DNA of 64,000 nt from Xylocopa sonorina. Its lineage: Eukaryota; Arthropoda; Insecta; Hymenoptera; Apidae. The stretch is taken from contig NW_027490243.1 in NCBI RefSeq assembly GCF_050948175.1, forward strand, positions 186,001 to 250,000, in the 5' to 3' direction. The stretch's first letter is position 1. Every line of letters begins with the position of its first letter. The notes under the pieces are model-generated. The model was given only the letters and a program-made list of their open reading frames with translations. It had not been told where the DNA came from and made no database searches. Shown piece after piece: positions 13,901 to 27,740 of the stretch. Made by a program: the position numbers and the translations under genes.

Positions 13901-15039
13901 GTTTTAAGAAGCATTAGAACTCTATTGCTACGATACGTAGACATCTGCAAACGCTATTTCCTAGCATGGAAGTGTCGCATTTACATTCATTTGAAGTGAA
14001 TACGAGGGATACATGACACTTCGCTATGAATATTATACCTTATCATGAAACATCGAAGAGTGATGCGATATCGCGTTTTAAGAAGCATTAGAACTCTATT
14101 GCTACGATACGCAGACATCTGCAAAAGCTATTTCCTAGCATGGAAGTGTCGCATTTACATTCTCTTGAAGTGAATACGAGATGTACATGACACTTCGCAA
14201 TGAATATTATAGCTTATCATGAAACATAGGAATTAGGTGCTATATCGCGTTTTGAGAAGCATTAGAACTCTATTGCTATTATACGTAGACATCTGCAAAC
14301 TCTATTTCCTAGCAAGGAAATTTCGCACTTACATTCCACTGAAGTGAATACGAGGTATACATAACATTACACAATGAATATTATATCTTATTACGAAACA
14401 TAGAAGTGAAATACGACATCTCGTTTTAAGAAGCATTAGTACTCTATTGCTGTGATACGTAGACATCTACAAACAATATTTCCTAGCATGGAAGGGTCGC
14501 ATTTACATTCTTTTGATGTGAATACGAGATATACATGACACTTCGCAATGAATATTATATCTTCTCATGAAACATAGCAGTGAGATGCGATATGGCGTTT
14601 TAAGAAGCATTATAACTCTATTGCTACGATACGTAGACATCTGCAAACGCTATTTCCTAGCATGGAAGTGTCGCATTTACATTCGTTTGAAGTGAATACG
14701 AGATATACATGACACTTCGCAATGAATATTATATCTTATCATGAAACATAGATGTGAGTTGCGATATCGCGTTCTAAGAAGCATTAGAACTCTATTGCTA
14801 CGATACGTAGACATCTGCAAACGCTATTTCCTAGCATAGAAGTGTCTTATTTACATTCTTTTGAAGTGAATACGAGGTATACATGACACTTCGCAATGAA
14901 TATTATATCTTATCATGAAACATAGAAGTGAGATGCGATATCGCGTTCTAAGAAGCATTAGAACTCTATTGCTACGATACGTAGACATCTGCAAACGCTA
15001 TTTCCTAGCATGGAAGTGTCTTATTTACATTCTTTTGAA

Positions 15040-16083
15040 GTGAATACGATGTATACATGACACTTCGCAATGAATATTATATCTTATCATGAAACATAGA
15101 AGTGAGATGCGATATCGCGTTCTAAGAAGCATTAGAACTCTATTGCTACGATACGTAGACATCTGCAAACGCTATTTCCTAGCATCGAAGGGTCGCATTT
15201 ACACTCTTTTGAAGTGAGTACGATGTATACATAACACTCCATAATGAATATTATATCTTTTCATGAAACATAGCAGTGAGATGCGATATCGCGTTCTAAG
15301 AAGCATTAGAACTCTATTGCTACGATACGTAGACATCTGCAAAGGCTATTTCCTAGCATGGAAGGGTCGCATTTACATTCTTTTGAAGTGAGTACGAGGT
15401 ATACATAACACTCCATAATGAATATTATATCTTATCATGAAACATAGCAGTGAGATGCGATATCGCGTTTTAAGAAGCATTAGAACTCTATTGCTACGAC
15501 ACGTAGACATCTGCAAACGCTATTTCCTAGCATGGAAGTGTCGCATTTACATACATTTGAAGTGAATACGATGTATACATGACACTTCGCAATGAATATT
15601 ATATCTTATCATGAAACATAGAAGTGAGATGCGATATCGCGTTCTAAGAAGCATTAGAACTCTATTGCTACGATACGTAGACATCTGCAAACGCTATTTC
15701 CTAGCATCGAAGGGTCGCATTTACACTCTTTTGAAGTGAGTACGATGTATACATAACACTCCATAATGAATATTATATCTTTTCATGAAACATAGCAGTG
15801 AGATGCGATATCGCGTTCTAAGAAGCATTAGAACTCTATTGCTACGATACGTAGACATCTGCAAAGGCTATTTCCTAGCATGGAAGGGTCGCATTTACAT
15901 TCTTTTGAAGTGAGTACGAGGTATACATAACACTCCATAATGAATATTATATCTTATCATGAAACATAGCAGTGAGATGCGATATCGCGTTTTAAGAAGC
16001 ATTAGAACTCTATTGCTACGACACGTAGACATCTGCAAACGCTATTTCCTAGCATGGAAGTGTCGCATTTACATACATTTGAA
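15040..16083 (+). repeat. Tandem duplication of a three-monomer unit
   Basis: A 522-bp (3 x 174) unit is present twice in tandem with boundaries near 15040, 15562 and 16083. The marker AGCATCGAAGGGTCGC occurs at 15183 and again 522 bp downstream, followed each time by CACTCTTTTGAAGTGAGTAC and then a GCTACGACACG monomer. The copies look nearly identical, so the duplication is recent relative to its surroundings. Confidence 0.8.
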
Positions 16084-18899
16084 GTGAATACGAGGTATAC
16101 ATGACACTTCGCTATGAATATTATACCTTATCATGAAACATAGAAGAGTGATGCGATATCGCGTTTTAGGAAGCATTGGAACTCTCTTGGTGCGATACGT
16201 AGACATCTGCAAACGCTATTTCCTAGCATGGAAGTGTCGCATTTACATTCTTTTGATGTGAGTACGAGATATACATGACACTTCGCAATGAATATTATAT
16301 CTTGTCATGAAACATAGCAGTGAGATGCGATATCGCGTTTTAAGAAGCATTAGAACTCTATTGCTACGATACGTAGACATCTGCAAACGCTATTTCCTAG
16401 CATGGAAGTGTCGCATTTACACTCGTTTGAAGTGAATACGAGATATACATGACACTTCGCAATGAATATTATATCTTATCATGAAACATAGGAATGAGGT
16501 GCTATATCGCGTTTTGAGAAGCATTAGAACTCTACTGCTACGATACGTAGACATCTGCAAACGCTATTTCCTAGCATGGAAGTATCTTATTTACATTCTT
16601 TTGAAGTGAATACGAGGTATACATGACACTTCGCAATGAATATTATATCTTATCATGAAACATAAAAGTGAGATGCGATGTCGCGTTCTAAGAAGCATTA
16701 GAACTCTATTGCTACGATACGTAGACATCTGCAAAGGCTATTCCCTAGCATGGAAGGGTCGCATTTACTTTCTTTTGAAGTGAGTACGAGGTACACATAT
16801 CACTCCATAATGAATATTATATCTTATCGTGAAACATAGCAGTGAGATGCGATATCGCGTTTTAAGAAGCATTAGAACTCTATTGCTACGATACGTAGAC
16901 ATCTGCAAACGCTATTTCCTAGCATGGAAGTGTCGCATTTACATTCATTTGAAGTGAATACGAGGTATACATGACACTTCGCTATGAATATTATACCTTA
17001 TCATGAAACATAGACGAGTGATGCGATATCGCGTTTTAGGAAGCATTGGAACTCTATTGCTGCGATACGTAGACATCTGCAAACGCTATTTCCTAGCATG
17101 GAAGTGTCGCATTTACATTCATTTGATGTGAATACGAGGTATACATGACACTTCGCAATGAATATTATACCTTATCATGAAACATAGAAGAGAGATGCCA
17201 TATCGCGTCTTAGGACGTATTAGAACTCTACTGCTGCGATACGTAGACATCTGCAAACGCTATTTCCTAGCATGGAAGTGTCGCATTTACATTCTTTTGA
17301 AGTGAATACGAGGTATACATGACACTTCGCAATGAATATTATACCTTATCATGAAACATAGAAGAGAGGTGCGATATCGCGTTTTAGGAAGCATTAATAC
17401 TCTATTGCTGCGATACGTAGACATCTGCAAACGCTATTTCCTAGCATGGAATTGTCGCATTTACATTCTTTTGAAGTGAATACGAGATATGCATGACACT
17501 TCGCAATGAATATTATATCTTATCATGAAACATAGAAATGAAATACGACATCTCGTTTTAAGAAGCATTATTACTCTATTGCTGTGATACGTAGACATCT
17601 GCAAACAATATTTCCAAGCAAGGAAGTGTCGCATTTACATTCTTGTGAAGTGAAATCGAGGTATACATGACACTTCGCAATGAATATTATATCTTATCAT
17701 GAAACATAGGAATGTGGTGCTATATCGCGTTTTGAGAAGCATTAGAACTCTATAGCTACGATACCTAGACATCTGCAAAGGCTATTTCCTAGCATGGAAG
17801 TGTCATATTTACATTCTTTTGAAGTGAGTACGAGGTACACATGACACTTCGCAATGAATATTATATCTTATCATGAAACATAGAAGTGAGATGCGATATC
17901 GCGTTCTAAGAAGCATTAGAACTCTATTGCTACGATACGTACACATCTGCAAACGCTATTTCCTAGCATGGAAGGGTCGCATTTACACTCTTTTGAAGTG
18001 AGTACGATGTATACGTAACACTCCATAATGAATATTATATCTTTTCATGAAACATAGCAGTGAGATGCGATATCGCGTTTTAAGAAGCATTAGAAATCTA
18101 TTGCTACGATACGTAGACATCTGCAAACGCTATTTCCTAGCATGGAGGTGTCGCATTTACATTCTTTTGAAGTGAATACGAGATATACACGACACTTCGA
18201 AATGAATATTATACCTTATCATGAAACATAGAAGAGAGATGACATATCGCGTTTTAGGACGTATTAGAACTCTATTGCTGCGATACGTAGACATCTGCAA
18301 ACGCTATTTCCTAGCATGGAAGTGTCGCATTTACATTCATTTGATGTGAATAAGAGGTATACATGACACTTCGCAATGAATATTATACCTTATCATGAAA
18401 CATAGAAGAGAGATTCCATATCGCGTTTTAGGACGTATTAGAACTCTACTGCTGCGATACGTAGACATCTGCAAACGCTATTTCCTAGCATGGAAGTGTC
18501 GCATTTACATTCTTTTGAAGTGAATACGAGGTATACATGACACTTCGCAATGAATATTATACCTTATCATGAAACATAGAAGAGAGGTGCGATATCGCGT
18601 TTTAGGAAGCATTAATACTCTATTGCTGCGATACGTAGACATCTGCAAACGCTATTTCCTAGCATGGAATTGTCGCATTTACATTCTTTTGAAGTGAATA
18701 CGAGATATGCATGACACTTCGCAATGAATATTATATCTTATCATGAAACATAGAAATGAAATACGACATCTCGTTTTAAGAAGCATTATTACTCTATTGC
18801 TGTGATACGTAGACATCTGCAAACAATATTTCCAAGCAAGGAAGTGTCGCATTTACATTCTTGTGAAGTGAATTCGAGGTATACATGACACTTCGCAAT

Positions 18900-20160
18900 G
18901 AATATTATATCTTATCATGAAACATAGAAGTGAGATGCGATATCGCGTTCTAAGAAGCATTAGAACTCTATTGCTACGATACGTACACATCTGCAAACGC
19001 TATTTCCTAGCATGGAAGGGTCGCATTTACACTCTTTTGAAGTGAATACGAGATATACACGACACTTCGAAATGAATATTATACCTTATCATGAAACATA
19101 GAGGAGAGATGACATATCGCGTTTTAGGACGTATTAGAACTCTATTGCTGCGATACGTAGACATCTGCAAACGCTATTTCCTAGCATGGAAGTGTCGCAT
19201 TTACATTCTTTTGAAGTGAATACGAGGTATACATGACACTTCGCAATGAATATTATACCTTATCATGAAACATAGAAGATAGGTGCGATATCGCATTTTA
19301 GGGAGCATTAGAACTCTATTGCTGTGATACGTAGACATCTGCAAAGGCTATTTCCTCTCATGGAAATGTCGCATTTACATTCTTTTGAAGTGAATACGAG
19401 ATATACATGACACTTCGCAATGAATATTATATCTTATCATGAAACATAGATGTGAGATGCGATATCGCGTTCTAAGAAGCATTAGAACTCTATTGCTACG
19501 ATACGTAGACATCTGCAAGCGCTATTTCCTAGCATGGAAGTGTCTTATTTACATTCTTTTGAAGTGAATACGAGGTATACATGACACTTCGCAATGAATA
19601 TTATATCTTATCATGAAACATAGAAGTGAGATGCGATATCGCGTTCTAAGAAGCATTAGAACTCTATTGCTACGATACGTACACATCTGCAAACGCTATT
19701 TCCTAGCATGGAAGGGTCGCATTTACACTCTTTTGAAGTGAATACGAGATATACACGACACTTCGAAATGAATATTATACCTTATCATGAAACATAGAGG
19801 AGAGATGACATATCGCGTTTTAGGACGTATTAGAACTCTATTGCTGCGATACGTAGACATCTGCAAACGCTATTTCCTAGCATGGAAGTGTCGCATTTAC
19901 ATTCTTTTGAAGTGAATACGAGGTATACATGACACTTCGCAATGAATATTATACCTTATCATGAAACATAGAAGATAGGTGCGATATCGCATTTTAGGGA
20001 GCATTAGAACTCTATTGCTGTGATACGTAGACATCTGCAAAGGCTATTTCCTCTCATGGAAATGTCGCATTTACATTCTTTTGAAGTGAATACGAGATAT
20101 ACATGACACTTCGCAATGAATATTATATCTTATCATGAAACATAGGAATGAGGTGCTATA
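18900..20160 (+). repeat. Tandem duplication of a four-monomer unit
   Basis: The marker CATAGAGGAGAGATGACATA occurs near 19097 and 19793, an offset of 696 bp (4 x 174). It is preceded in each copy by CACGACACTTCGAAATG and followed by a CTCTCATGGAAATGTCGC monomer. The second copy ends near 20160, where a GGAATGAGGTGC monomer takes over. The copies differ at few positions. Confidence 0.8.
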
Positions 20161-23100
20161 TCGCGTTTTGAGAAGCATTAGAACTCTATTGCTACGATAC
20201 TTAGACATCTGCAATCGCTATTTCCTAGCACGGAAGTGTCGCATTTACATTCTTTTGATGTGAATACGAGATATACATGACACTTCGCAATGAATATTAT
20301 ATCTTCTCATGAAATATAGCAGTGAGATGCGATATCGCGTTTTAAGAAGCATTAGAACTCTATTGCTACGATACGTAGACATCTGCAAACGCTATTTCCT
20401 AGCATGGAAGTGTCGCATTTACATTCTTTTGATGTGAATACGAGATATACATGACACTTCGCAATGAATATTATATCTTCTCATGAAACATAGCAGTGAG
20501 ATGCGATATCGCGTTTTAAGAAGCATTAGAACTCTATTGCTACGATACGTAGACATCTGCAAACGCTATTTCCTAGCATGGAAGTGTCGCATTTACATTC
20601 ATTTGAAGTGAATACGAGGTATACATGACACTTCGCAATGAATATTATACCTTATCATGAAACATAGAAGAGAGGTGCGATATCGCGTTTTAGGAAGCAT
20701 TAATAATCTATTGCTGCGATACGTAGACATCTGCAAACGCCTCTTCCTAGCATGGAATTGTCGCATTTACATTCTTTTGCAGTGAATACGAGATATGCAT
20801 GACACTTCGCAATGAATATTATATCTTATCATGAAACATAGATATGAAATACGACATCTCGTTTTAAGAAGCATTATTACTCTATTGCTGTGATACGTAG
20901 ACATCTGCAAACAATATTTCCAAGCAAGGAAGTGTCGCATTTACATTCTTGTGAAGTGAAATCGAGGTATACATGACAATTCGCAATGAATATTATATCT
21001 TATCATGAAACATAGGAATGAGGTGCTATATCGCGTTGTGAGAAGCATTAGAACTCTATAGCTACGATACGTAGACATCTGCAAAGGCTATTTCCTAGCA
21101 TGGAAGGGTCGCATTTACATTCTTTTGAAGTGAGTACGAGGTATACATGACACTTCGCAATGAATATTATACCTTATCATGAAACATAGAAGAGAGATGC
21201 CATATCGCGTTTTAGGACGTATTAGAACTCTATTGCTGCGATACGTAGACATCTGCAAACGCTATTTCCTAGCATGGAAGTGTAGCATTTACATTCTATT
21301 CAAGTGAATACGAGGTATACATGACACTTCGCAATGAATATTATACCTTATCATGAAACATAGAAGGGAGGTGCGATATCGCGTTTTAGGAAGCATTAAA
21401 ACTCTATTGCTGCGATACGTAGACATCTGCAAACGCTATTTCCTAGCATGGAAATGTCGCATTTACATTCTTTTGAAGTGAATACGAGATATACATGACA
21501 CTTCGCAATGAATATTATAGCTTATCATGAAACATAGGAATGAGGTACTATACCGCGTTTTGAGAAGCATTAGAACTCTATTGCTATTATACGTAGACAT
21601 CTGCAAACTCTATTTCCTAGCAAGGAAATTTCGCACTTACATTCCACTGAAGTGAATACGAGGTATACATAACATTACACAATGAATATTATATCTTATT
21701 ACGAAACATAGAAGTGAAATACGACATCTCGTTTTAAGAAGCATTAGTACTCTATTGCTGTGATACGTAGACATCTGCAAACAATATTTCCTAGCATGGA
21801 AGTGTCATATTTACATTCTTTTGAAGTGAATACGAGGTATACATGACACTTCGCAATGAATATTATATCTTCTCATGAAACATAGCAGTGAGATGCGATT
21901 TCGCGTTCTAAGAAGCATTAGAACTCTATTGCTACGATACGTAGACATCTGCAAACGCTATTTCCTAGCATGGAAGTGTCTTATTTACATTCTTTTGAAG
22001 TGAGTACGATGTATACATAACACTCCATAATGAATATTATATCTTTTCATGAATCATAGCAGTGAGATGCGATATCGCGTTTTAAGAAGCATTAGAAATC
22101 TATTGCTACGATACGTAGACATCTGCAAACGCTATTTCCTAGCATGGAGGTGTCGCTTTTACATTCTTTTGAAGTGAATACGAGGTATACATGACACTTC
22201 GCAATGAATATTATATCTTATCATGAAACATAGAAGTGAGATGCGAGATCGCGTTCTAAGAAGCATTAGAACTCTATTGCTACGACACGTAGACATCTGC
22301 AAACGCTATTTCCTAGCATTGATGTGTCACATTTACATTCATTTGGAGTGAGTACGAGGTATACATAACACTCCATAATGAATATTATATCTTCTCATGA
22401 AACATAGCCGTGAGATGCGATATCGCGTTTTAAGAAGCATTAGAACTCTATTGCTACGATACGTAGACATCTGCAAACGCTATTTCCTAGCATGGAAGTG
22501 TCGCATTTACATTCGTTTGAAGTGAGTACGAGATATACATGACACTTCGCAATGAATATTATATCTTATCATGAAACATAGGAATGAGGTGCTATATCGC
22601 GTTTTGAGAAGCATTAGAACTCTATTGCTACGATACATAGACATCTGCAAACGCTATTTCCCAGCATGGAAGTGTCGCAATTACATTCGTTTGAAGTGAA
22701 TACGAGATATACATGACACTTCGCAATGAATATTATATCTTATCACGAAACATAAAAGTGAGATGCGATATCGCGTTCTAAGAAGCATTAGAACTCTATT
22801 GCTACGATACGTAGACATCTGCAAAGGCTATTCCCTAGCATGGAAGGGTCGCATTTACTTTCTTTTGAAGTGAGTACGAGGTATACATATCACTCCATAA
22901 TGAATATTATATCTTATCATGAAACATAGCAGTGAGATGCGATATCGCGTTTTAAGAAGCATTAGAACTCTATTGCTACGATACGTAGACATCTGCAAAC
23001 GCTATTTCCTAGCATGGAAGTGTCGCATTTACATACATTTGAAGTGAATACGAGGTATACATGACACTTCGCTATGAATATTATACCTTATCATGAAACA

Positions 23101-23699
23101 TAGAAGAGTGATGCGATATCGCGTTTTAGGAAGCATTGGAACTCTCTTGCTGCGATACGTAGACATCTGCAAACGCTATTTCCTAGCATGGAAGTGTCGC
23201 ATTTACATTCATTTGAAGTGAATACGAGGTATACATGACACTTCGCTATGAATATTATACCTTATCATGAAACATAGAAGAGTGATGCGATATCGCGTTT
23301 TAGGAAGCATTGGAACTCTATTGCTGCGATACGTAGACATCTGCAAACGCTATTTCCTAGCATGGAAGTGTCGCATTTACATTCTTTTGATGTGAATACG
23401 AGACATACATGACACTTCGCAATGAATATTATATCTTCTCATGAAACATAGCAGTGAGATGCGATATCGCTTTTTAAGAAGCATTAGAACTCTATTGCTA
23501 CGATACGTAGACATCTGCAAACGCTATTTCCTAGCATGGAAGTGTCGCATTTACATTCATTTGAAGTGAATACGAGGTATACATGACACTTCGCTATGAA
23601 TATTATACCTTATCATGAAACATAGAAGAGTGATGCGATATCGCGTTTTAGGAAGCATTGGAACTCTATTGCTGCGATACGTAGACATCTGCAAACGCT

Positions 23700-26040
23700 A
23701 TTTCCTAGCATGGAAGTGTCGCATTTACATTCGTTTGATGTGAATACGAGATATACATGACACTTCGCAATGAATATTATATCTTCTCATGAAACATAGC
23801 AGTGAGATGCGATATCGCGTTTTAAGAAGCATTAGAAATCTATTGCTACGATACGTAGACATCTGCAAACGCTATTTCCTAGCATGGAGTTGTCGCATTT
23901 ACATTCTTTTGAAGTGAATACGAGATATACACGACACTTCGAAATGAATATTATACCTTATCATGAAACATAGAAGAGAGATGCCATATCGCGTTTTAGG
24001 ACGTATTAGAACTCTATTGCTGCGATACGTAGACATCTGCAAACAATATTTCCTAGCATGGAATTGTTGCATTTACATTCTTTTGAAGTGAATACGAGAT
24101 ATGCATGACACTTCGCAATGAATATTATATCTTATCATGAAACATAGGAATGAGGTGCTATATCGCGTTTTGAGAAGCATTAGAACTCTACAGCTACGAT
24201 ACGTAGACATCTGCAAAGGCTATTTCCTAGCATGGAAGGGTCTCATTTACATTCTTTTGAAGTGAGTACGAGGTATACATAACACTCCATAATGAATATT
24301 ATATCTTATCATGAAACATAGCAGTGAGATGCGATATCGCGTTTTAAGAAATATTAGAACTCTATTGCTACGATACGTAGACATCTGCAAACGCTATTTC
24401 CTAGCATGGAAGTGTCGCATCTACATTCTTTTGAAGTGAATACGAGATATACATGACACTTCGCAATGAATATTATATCTTATCATGAAACATAGGAATG
24501 AGGTGCTATATCGCGTTTTGAGAAGCATTAGAACTCTATTGCTACGATACGTAGACATCTGCAAACGCTATTTCCTAGCATGGAAGTGTCGCATTTACAT
24601 TCTTTTGAAGTGAATACGAGGTATACATGACACTTCGCAATGAATATTATATCTTATCATGAAACATGGAAGTGAGATGCGATATCGCGTTCTAAGAAGC
24701 ATTAGTACTCTATTGCTACGATACGTAGGCATCTGCAAAGGCTACTTCCTAGCATGGAAGGGTCGTATTTACATTCTTTTGAAGTGAGTACGAGGTATAC
24801 ATAACACTCCATAATGAATATTATATCTCATCATGAAACATAGCAGTGAGATGCGATATCGCTTTTTAAGAAGCATTAGAACTCTATTGCTACGATACGT
24901 AGACATCTGCAAACGCTATTTCCTAGCACGGAAGTGTCGCATTTACATTCATTTGAAGTGAATACGAGGTATACATGACACTTCGCTATGAATATTATAC
25001 CTTATCATGAAACATAGAAGAGTGATGCGATATCGCGTTTTAGCAAGCATTGGAACTCTATTGCTGCGATACGTAGACATCTGCAAACGCTATTTCCTAG
25101 CATGGAAGTGTCGCATTTACATTCGTTTGATGTGAATACGAGATATACATGACACTTCGCAATGAATATTATATCTTCTCATGAAACATAGCAGTGAGAT
25201 GCGATATCGCGTTTTAAGAAGCATTAGAAATCTATTGCTACGATACGTAGACATCTGCAAACGCTATTTCCTAGCATGGAGTTGTCGCATTTACATTCTT
25301 TTGAAGTGAATACGAGATATACACGACACTTCGAAATGAATATTATACCTTATCATGAAACATAGAAGAGAGATGCCATATCGCGTTTTAGGACGTATTA
25401 GAACTCTATTGCTGCGATACGTAGACATCTGCAAACAATATTTCCTAGCATGGAATTGTTGCATTTACATTCTTTTGAAGTGAATACGAGATATGCATGA
25501 CACTTCGCAATGAATATTATATCTTATCATGAAACATAGGAATGAGGTGCTATATCGCGTTTTGAGAAGCATTAGAACTCTATTGCTACGATACGTAGAC
25601 ATCTGCAAACGCTATTTCCTAGCATGGAAGTGTCGCATCTACATTCTTTTGAAGTGAATACGAGATATACATGACACTTCGCAATGAATATTATATCTTA
25701 TCATGAAACATAGGAATGAGGTGCTATATCGCGTTTTGAGAAGCATTAGAACTCTATTGCTACGATACGTAGACATCTGCAAACGCTATTTCCTAGCATG
25801 GAAGTGTCGCATTTACATTCTTTTGAAGTGAATACGAGGTATACATGACACTTCGCAATGAATATTATATCTTATCATGAAACATGGAAGTGAGATGCGA
25901 TATCGCGTTCTAAGAAGCATTAGTACTCTATTGCTACGATACGTAGGCATCTGCAAAGGCTACTTCCTAGCATGGAAGGGTCGTATTTACATTCTTTTGA
26001 AGTGAGTACGAGGTATACATAACACTCCATAATGAATATT
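23700..26040 (+). repeat. Duplication of an eight-monomer block (second copy seven monomers)
   Basis: The block at about 23700-24800 recurs at about 25090-26040. AGCATGGAGTTGTCGC lies at 23881 and 25273, an offset of 1,392 bp (8 x 174). Further on, GAAACATGGAAGTGAG lies at 24661 and 25879, an offset of 1,218 bp (7 x 174). The second copy has therefore lost one monomer, about where the first has the CTACAGCTACGAT and AAATATTAG monomers (24140-24400). This is a clear case of whole-monomer contraction inside a duplicated block. Confidence 0.8.
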
Positions 26041-26399
26041 ATATCTCATCATGAAACATAGCAGTGAGATGCGATATCGCGTTTTAAGAAGCATTAGAAC
26101 TCTATTGCTACGATACGTAGACATCTGCAAACGCTATTTTCTAGCATGGAAGTGTCGCATCTACATTCTTTTGAAGTGAATACGAGATATACATGACACT
26201 TCGCAATGAATATTATATCTTATCATGAAACATAGGAATGAGGTGCTATATCGCGTTTTGAGAAGCATTAGAACTCTATTGCTACGATACGTAGACATCT
26301 GCAAACGCTATTTCCTAGCATGGAAGTGTCGCATTTACATTCATTTGAAGTGAATACGAGATATACATGACACTTCGTAATGAATATTATATCTTATCA

Positions 26400-27740
26400 T
26401 GAAACATAGAAGTGAGATGCGATATGGCATTTTAAGAATCATTAGAACTCTATTGTTTCGACACGTAGTCATCTGGAAACTCTATTTCCTAGCAAGGAAG
26501 TGTCGCATTTACATCCTTTTGAAGTGAATACGAGGTATACATGACACTTCGCAATGAATATTATATCTGATCATGACACATAGAAATGAGATGCGACATC
26601 TCGTTTTAAGAAGCATTAGATCTCTATTGCTACGATACGTAGACATCTGCAAACGCTATTTCCTAGCATGGAGCGTCGCATTTACATTCCTGTCATGTGA
26701 ATACGAAGTATACATGACACTTCGCAATGAATATTATATCTTATCATGAAACATAGATTTGAGATGCGATATCGCGTTCCAACAAGCATTAGAACTCTAT
26801 TGCTACGAAGCGTAAACATCTGCAAAGGCTATTTGCTAGCATGGAAGGGTCGCATTTACATACTTTTGAAGTGAATACGAGGTATACATAACACTCCACA
26901 ATGAATATTATATCTTATTACGAAACATAGAAATGAAATTGCGACATCTCGTTTTAAGTAGCATTAGAACTCTATTGCTACGATATGTAGACATCTGCAA
27001 ACGCTACTTCCTAGCATGGAAGTGTCGCATTTACATTCCTTTGAAGTGAATACGAGATATACATGACACTTCGCAATGAATATTATTTCTTATCATGAAA
27101 CATTGGAATGAGATGCTATATCGCATTTTGAGAAGCATTAGAAACTCTATTGCTAATATACGTAGACATCTGCAAACTCTATTTCCTAGCAAGGAAATGT
27201 CGCACTTACATTCCATTGAAGTGAATACGAGGTATACATAACATTACACAATGAATATTATATCTTATTACGAAACGTAGAAATGAAATACGACTTCACG
27301 TTTTAAGAAGCATTAGTACTCTATTGCTAATATACGTAGACATCTGCAAACAATATTTCCTAGCAAGGAAGTGTAGCATTTACATTCTTTGCAAGAGAAT
27401 ACGAGGTATACATAACACTCCACAATGAATATTATATCTTATCACGAAACATGGAAATGAAATGCGACATCTCGTTTTAAGAAGCATTAGAACTCTATTG
27501 CTGTGATACGTAGACATCTGCAATCAATATTTCCTAGCATGTGAGTGTCGCATTTACATTCTTTTGAAGTGAGTACGAGGTATACATGACACTTCGCAAT
27601 GAATATTATATCTTATCATGAAACATAGAAGTGTAATGCGATATCGCGTTTTAAGAAGCATTAGAACTCTATTGCTACGATACGTAGACATCTGCAAACA
27701 ATATTTCCTAGCAAGGAAGTGTCGCATTTACATTCTTTTC
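26400..27740 (+). repeat. Transitional, more diverged satellite monomers
   Basis: About eight monomers mixing A-, B- and C-type features, with more private substitutions and indels than either neighbour: a 1-bp loss near 26671 (CATGGAGCGTCGC), a 1-bp gain near 26938 (GAAATTGCGAC) and a 1-bp gain near 27142 (TTAGAAACTC). C-type half-monomers (ACGAAACATAG, GCGACATCTCG) appear from about 26910. It separates the A-type mosaic from the B-type higher-order array. No gene is seen. Confidence 0.7.

Larger units (their letters stand above)
9580..26400 (+). repeat. A-type mosaic domain with block duplications
   Basis: Almost all monomers are A-type (TAGCATGGAAG, GCTACGATACG). Distinctive monomers reappear at exact multiples of 174 bp. 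A CACTCGTTTGAAG variant falls near 10151, 13283 and 16415 (3,132 bp, 18 monomers). GCATTAATAC falls at 11301, 17391 and 18609 (35 and 7 monomers). ATACGCAGAC falls at 9061 and 14107 (29 monomers). Copies are shuffled in short blocks, so no single higher-order unit covers the domain. Two nearby exceptions are short clean duplications of 3 and 4 monomers, annotated separately. No gene is seen. Confidence 0.85.
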
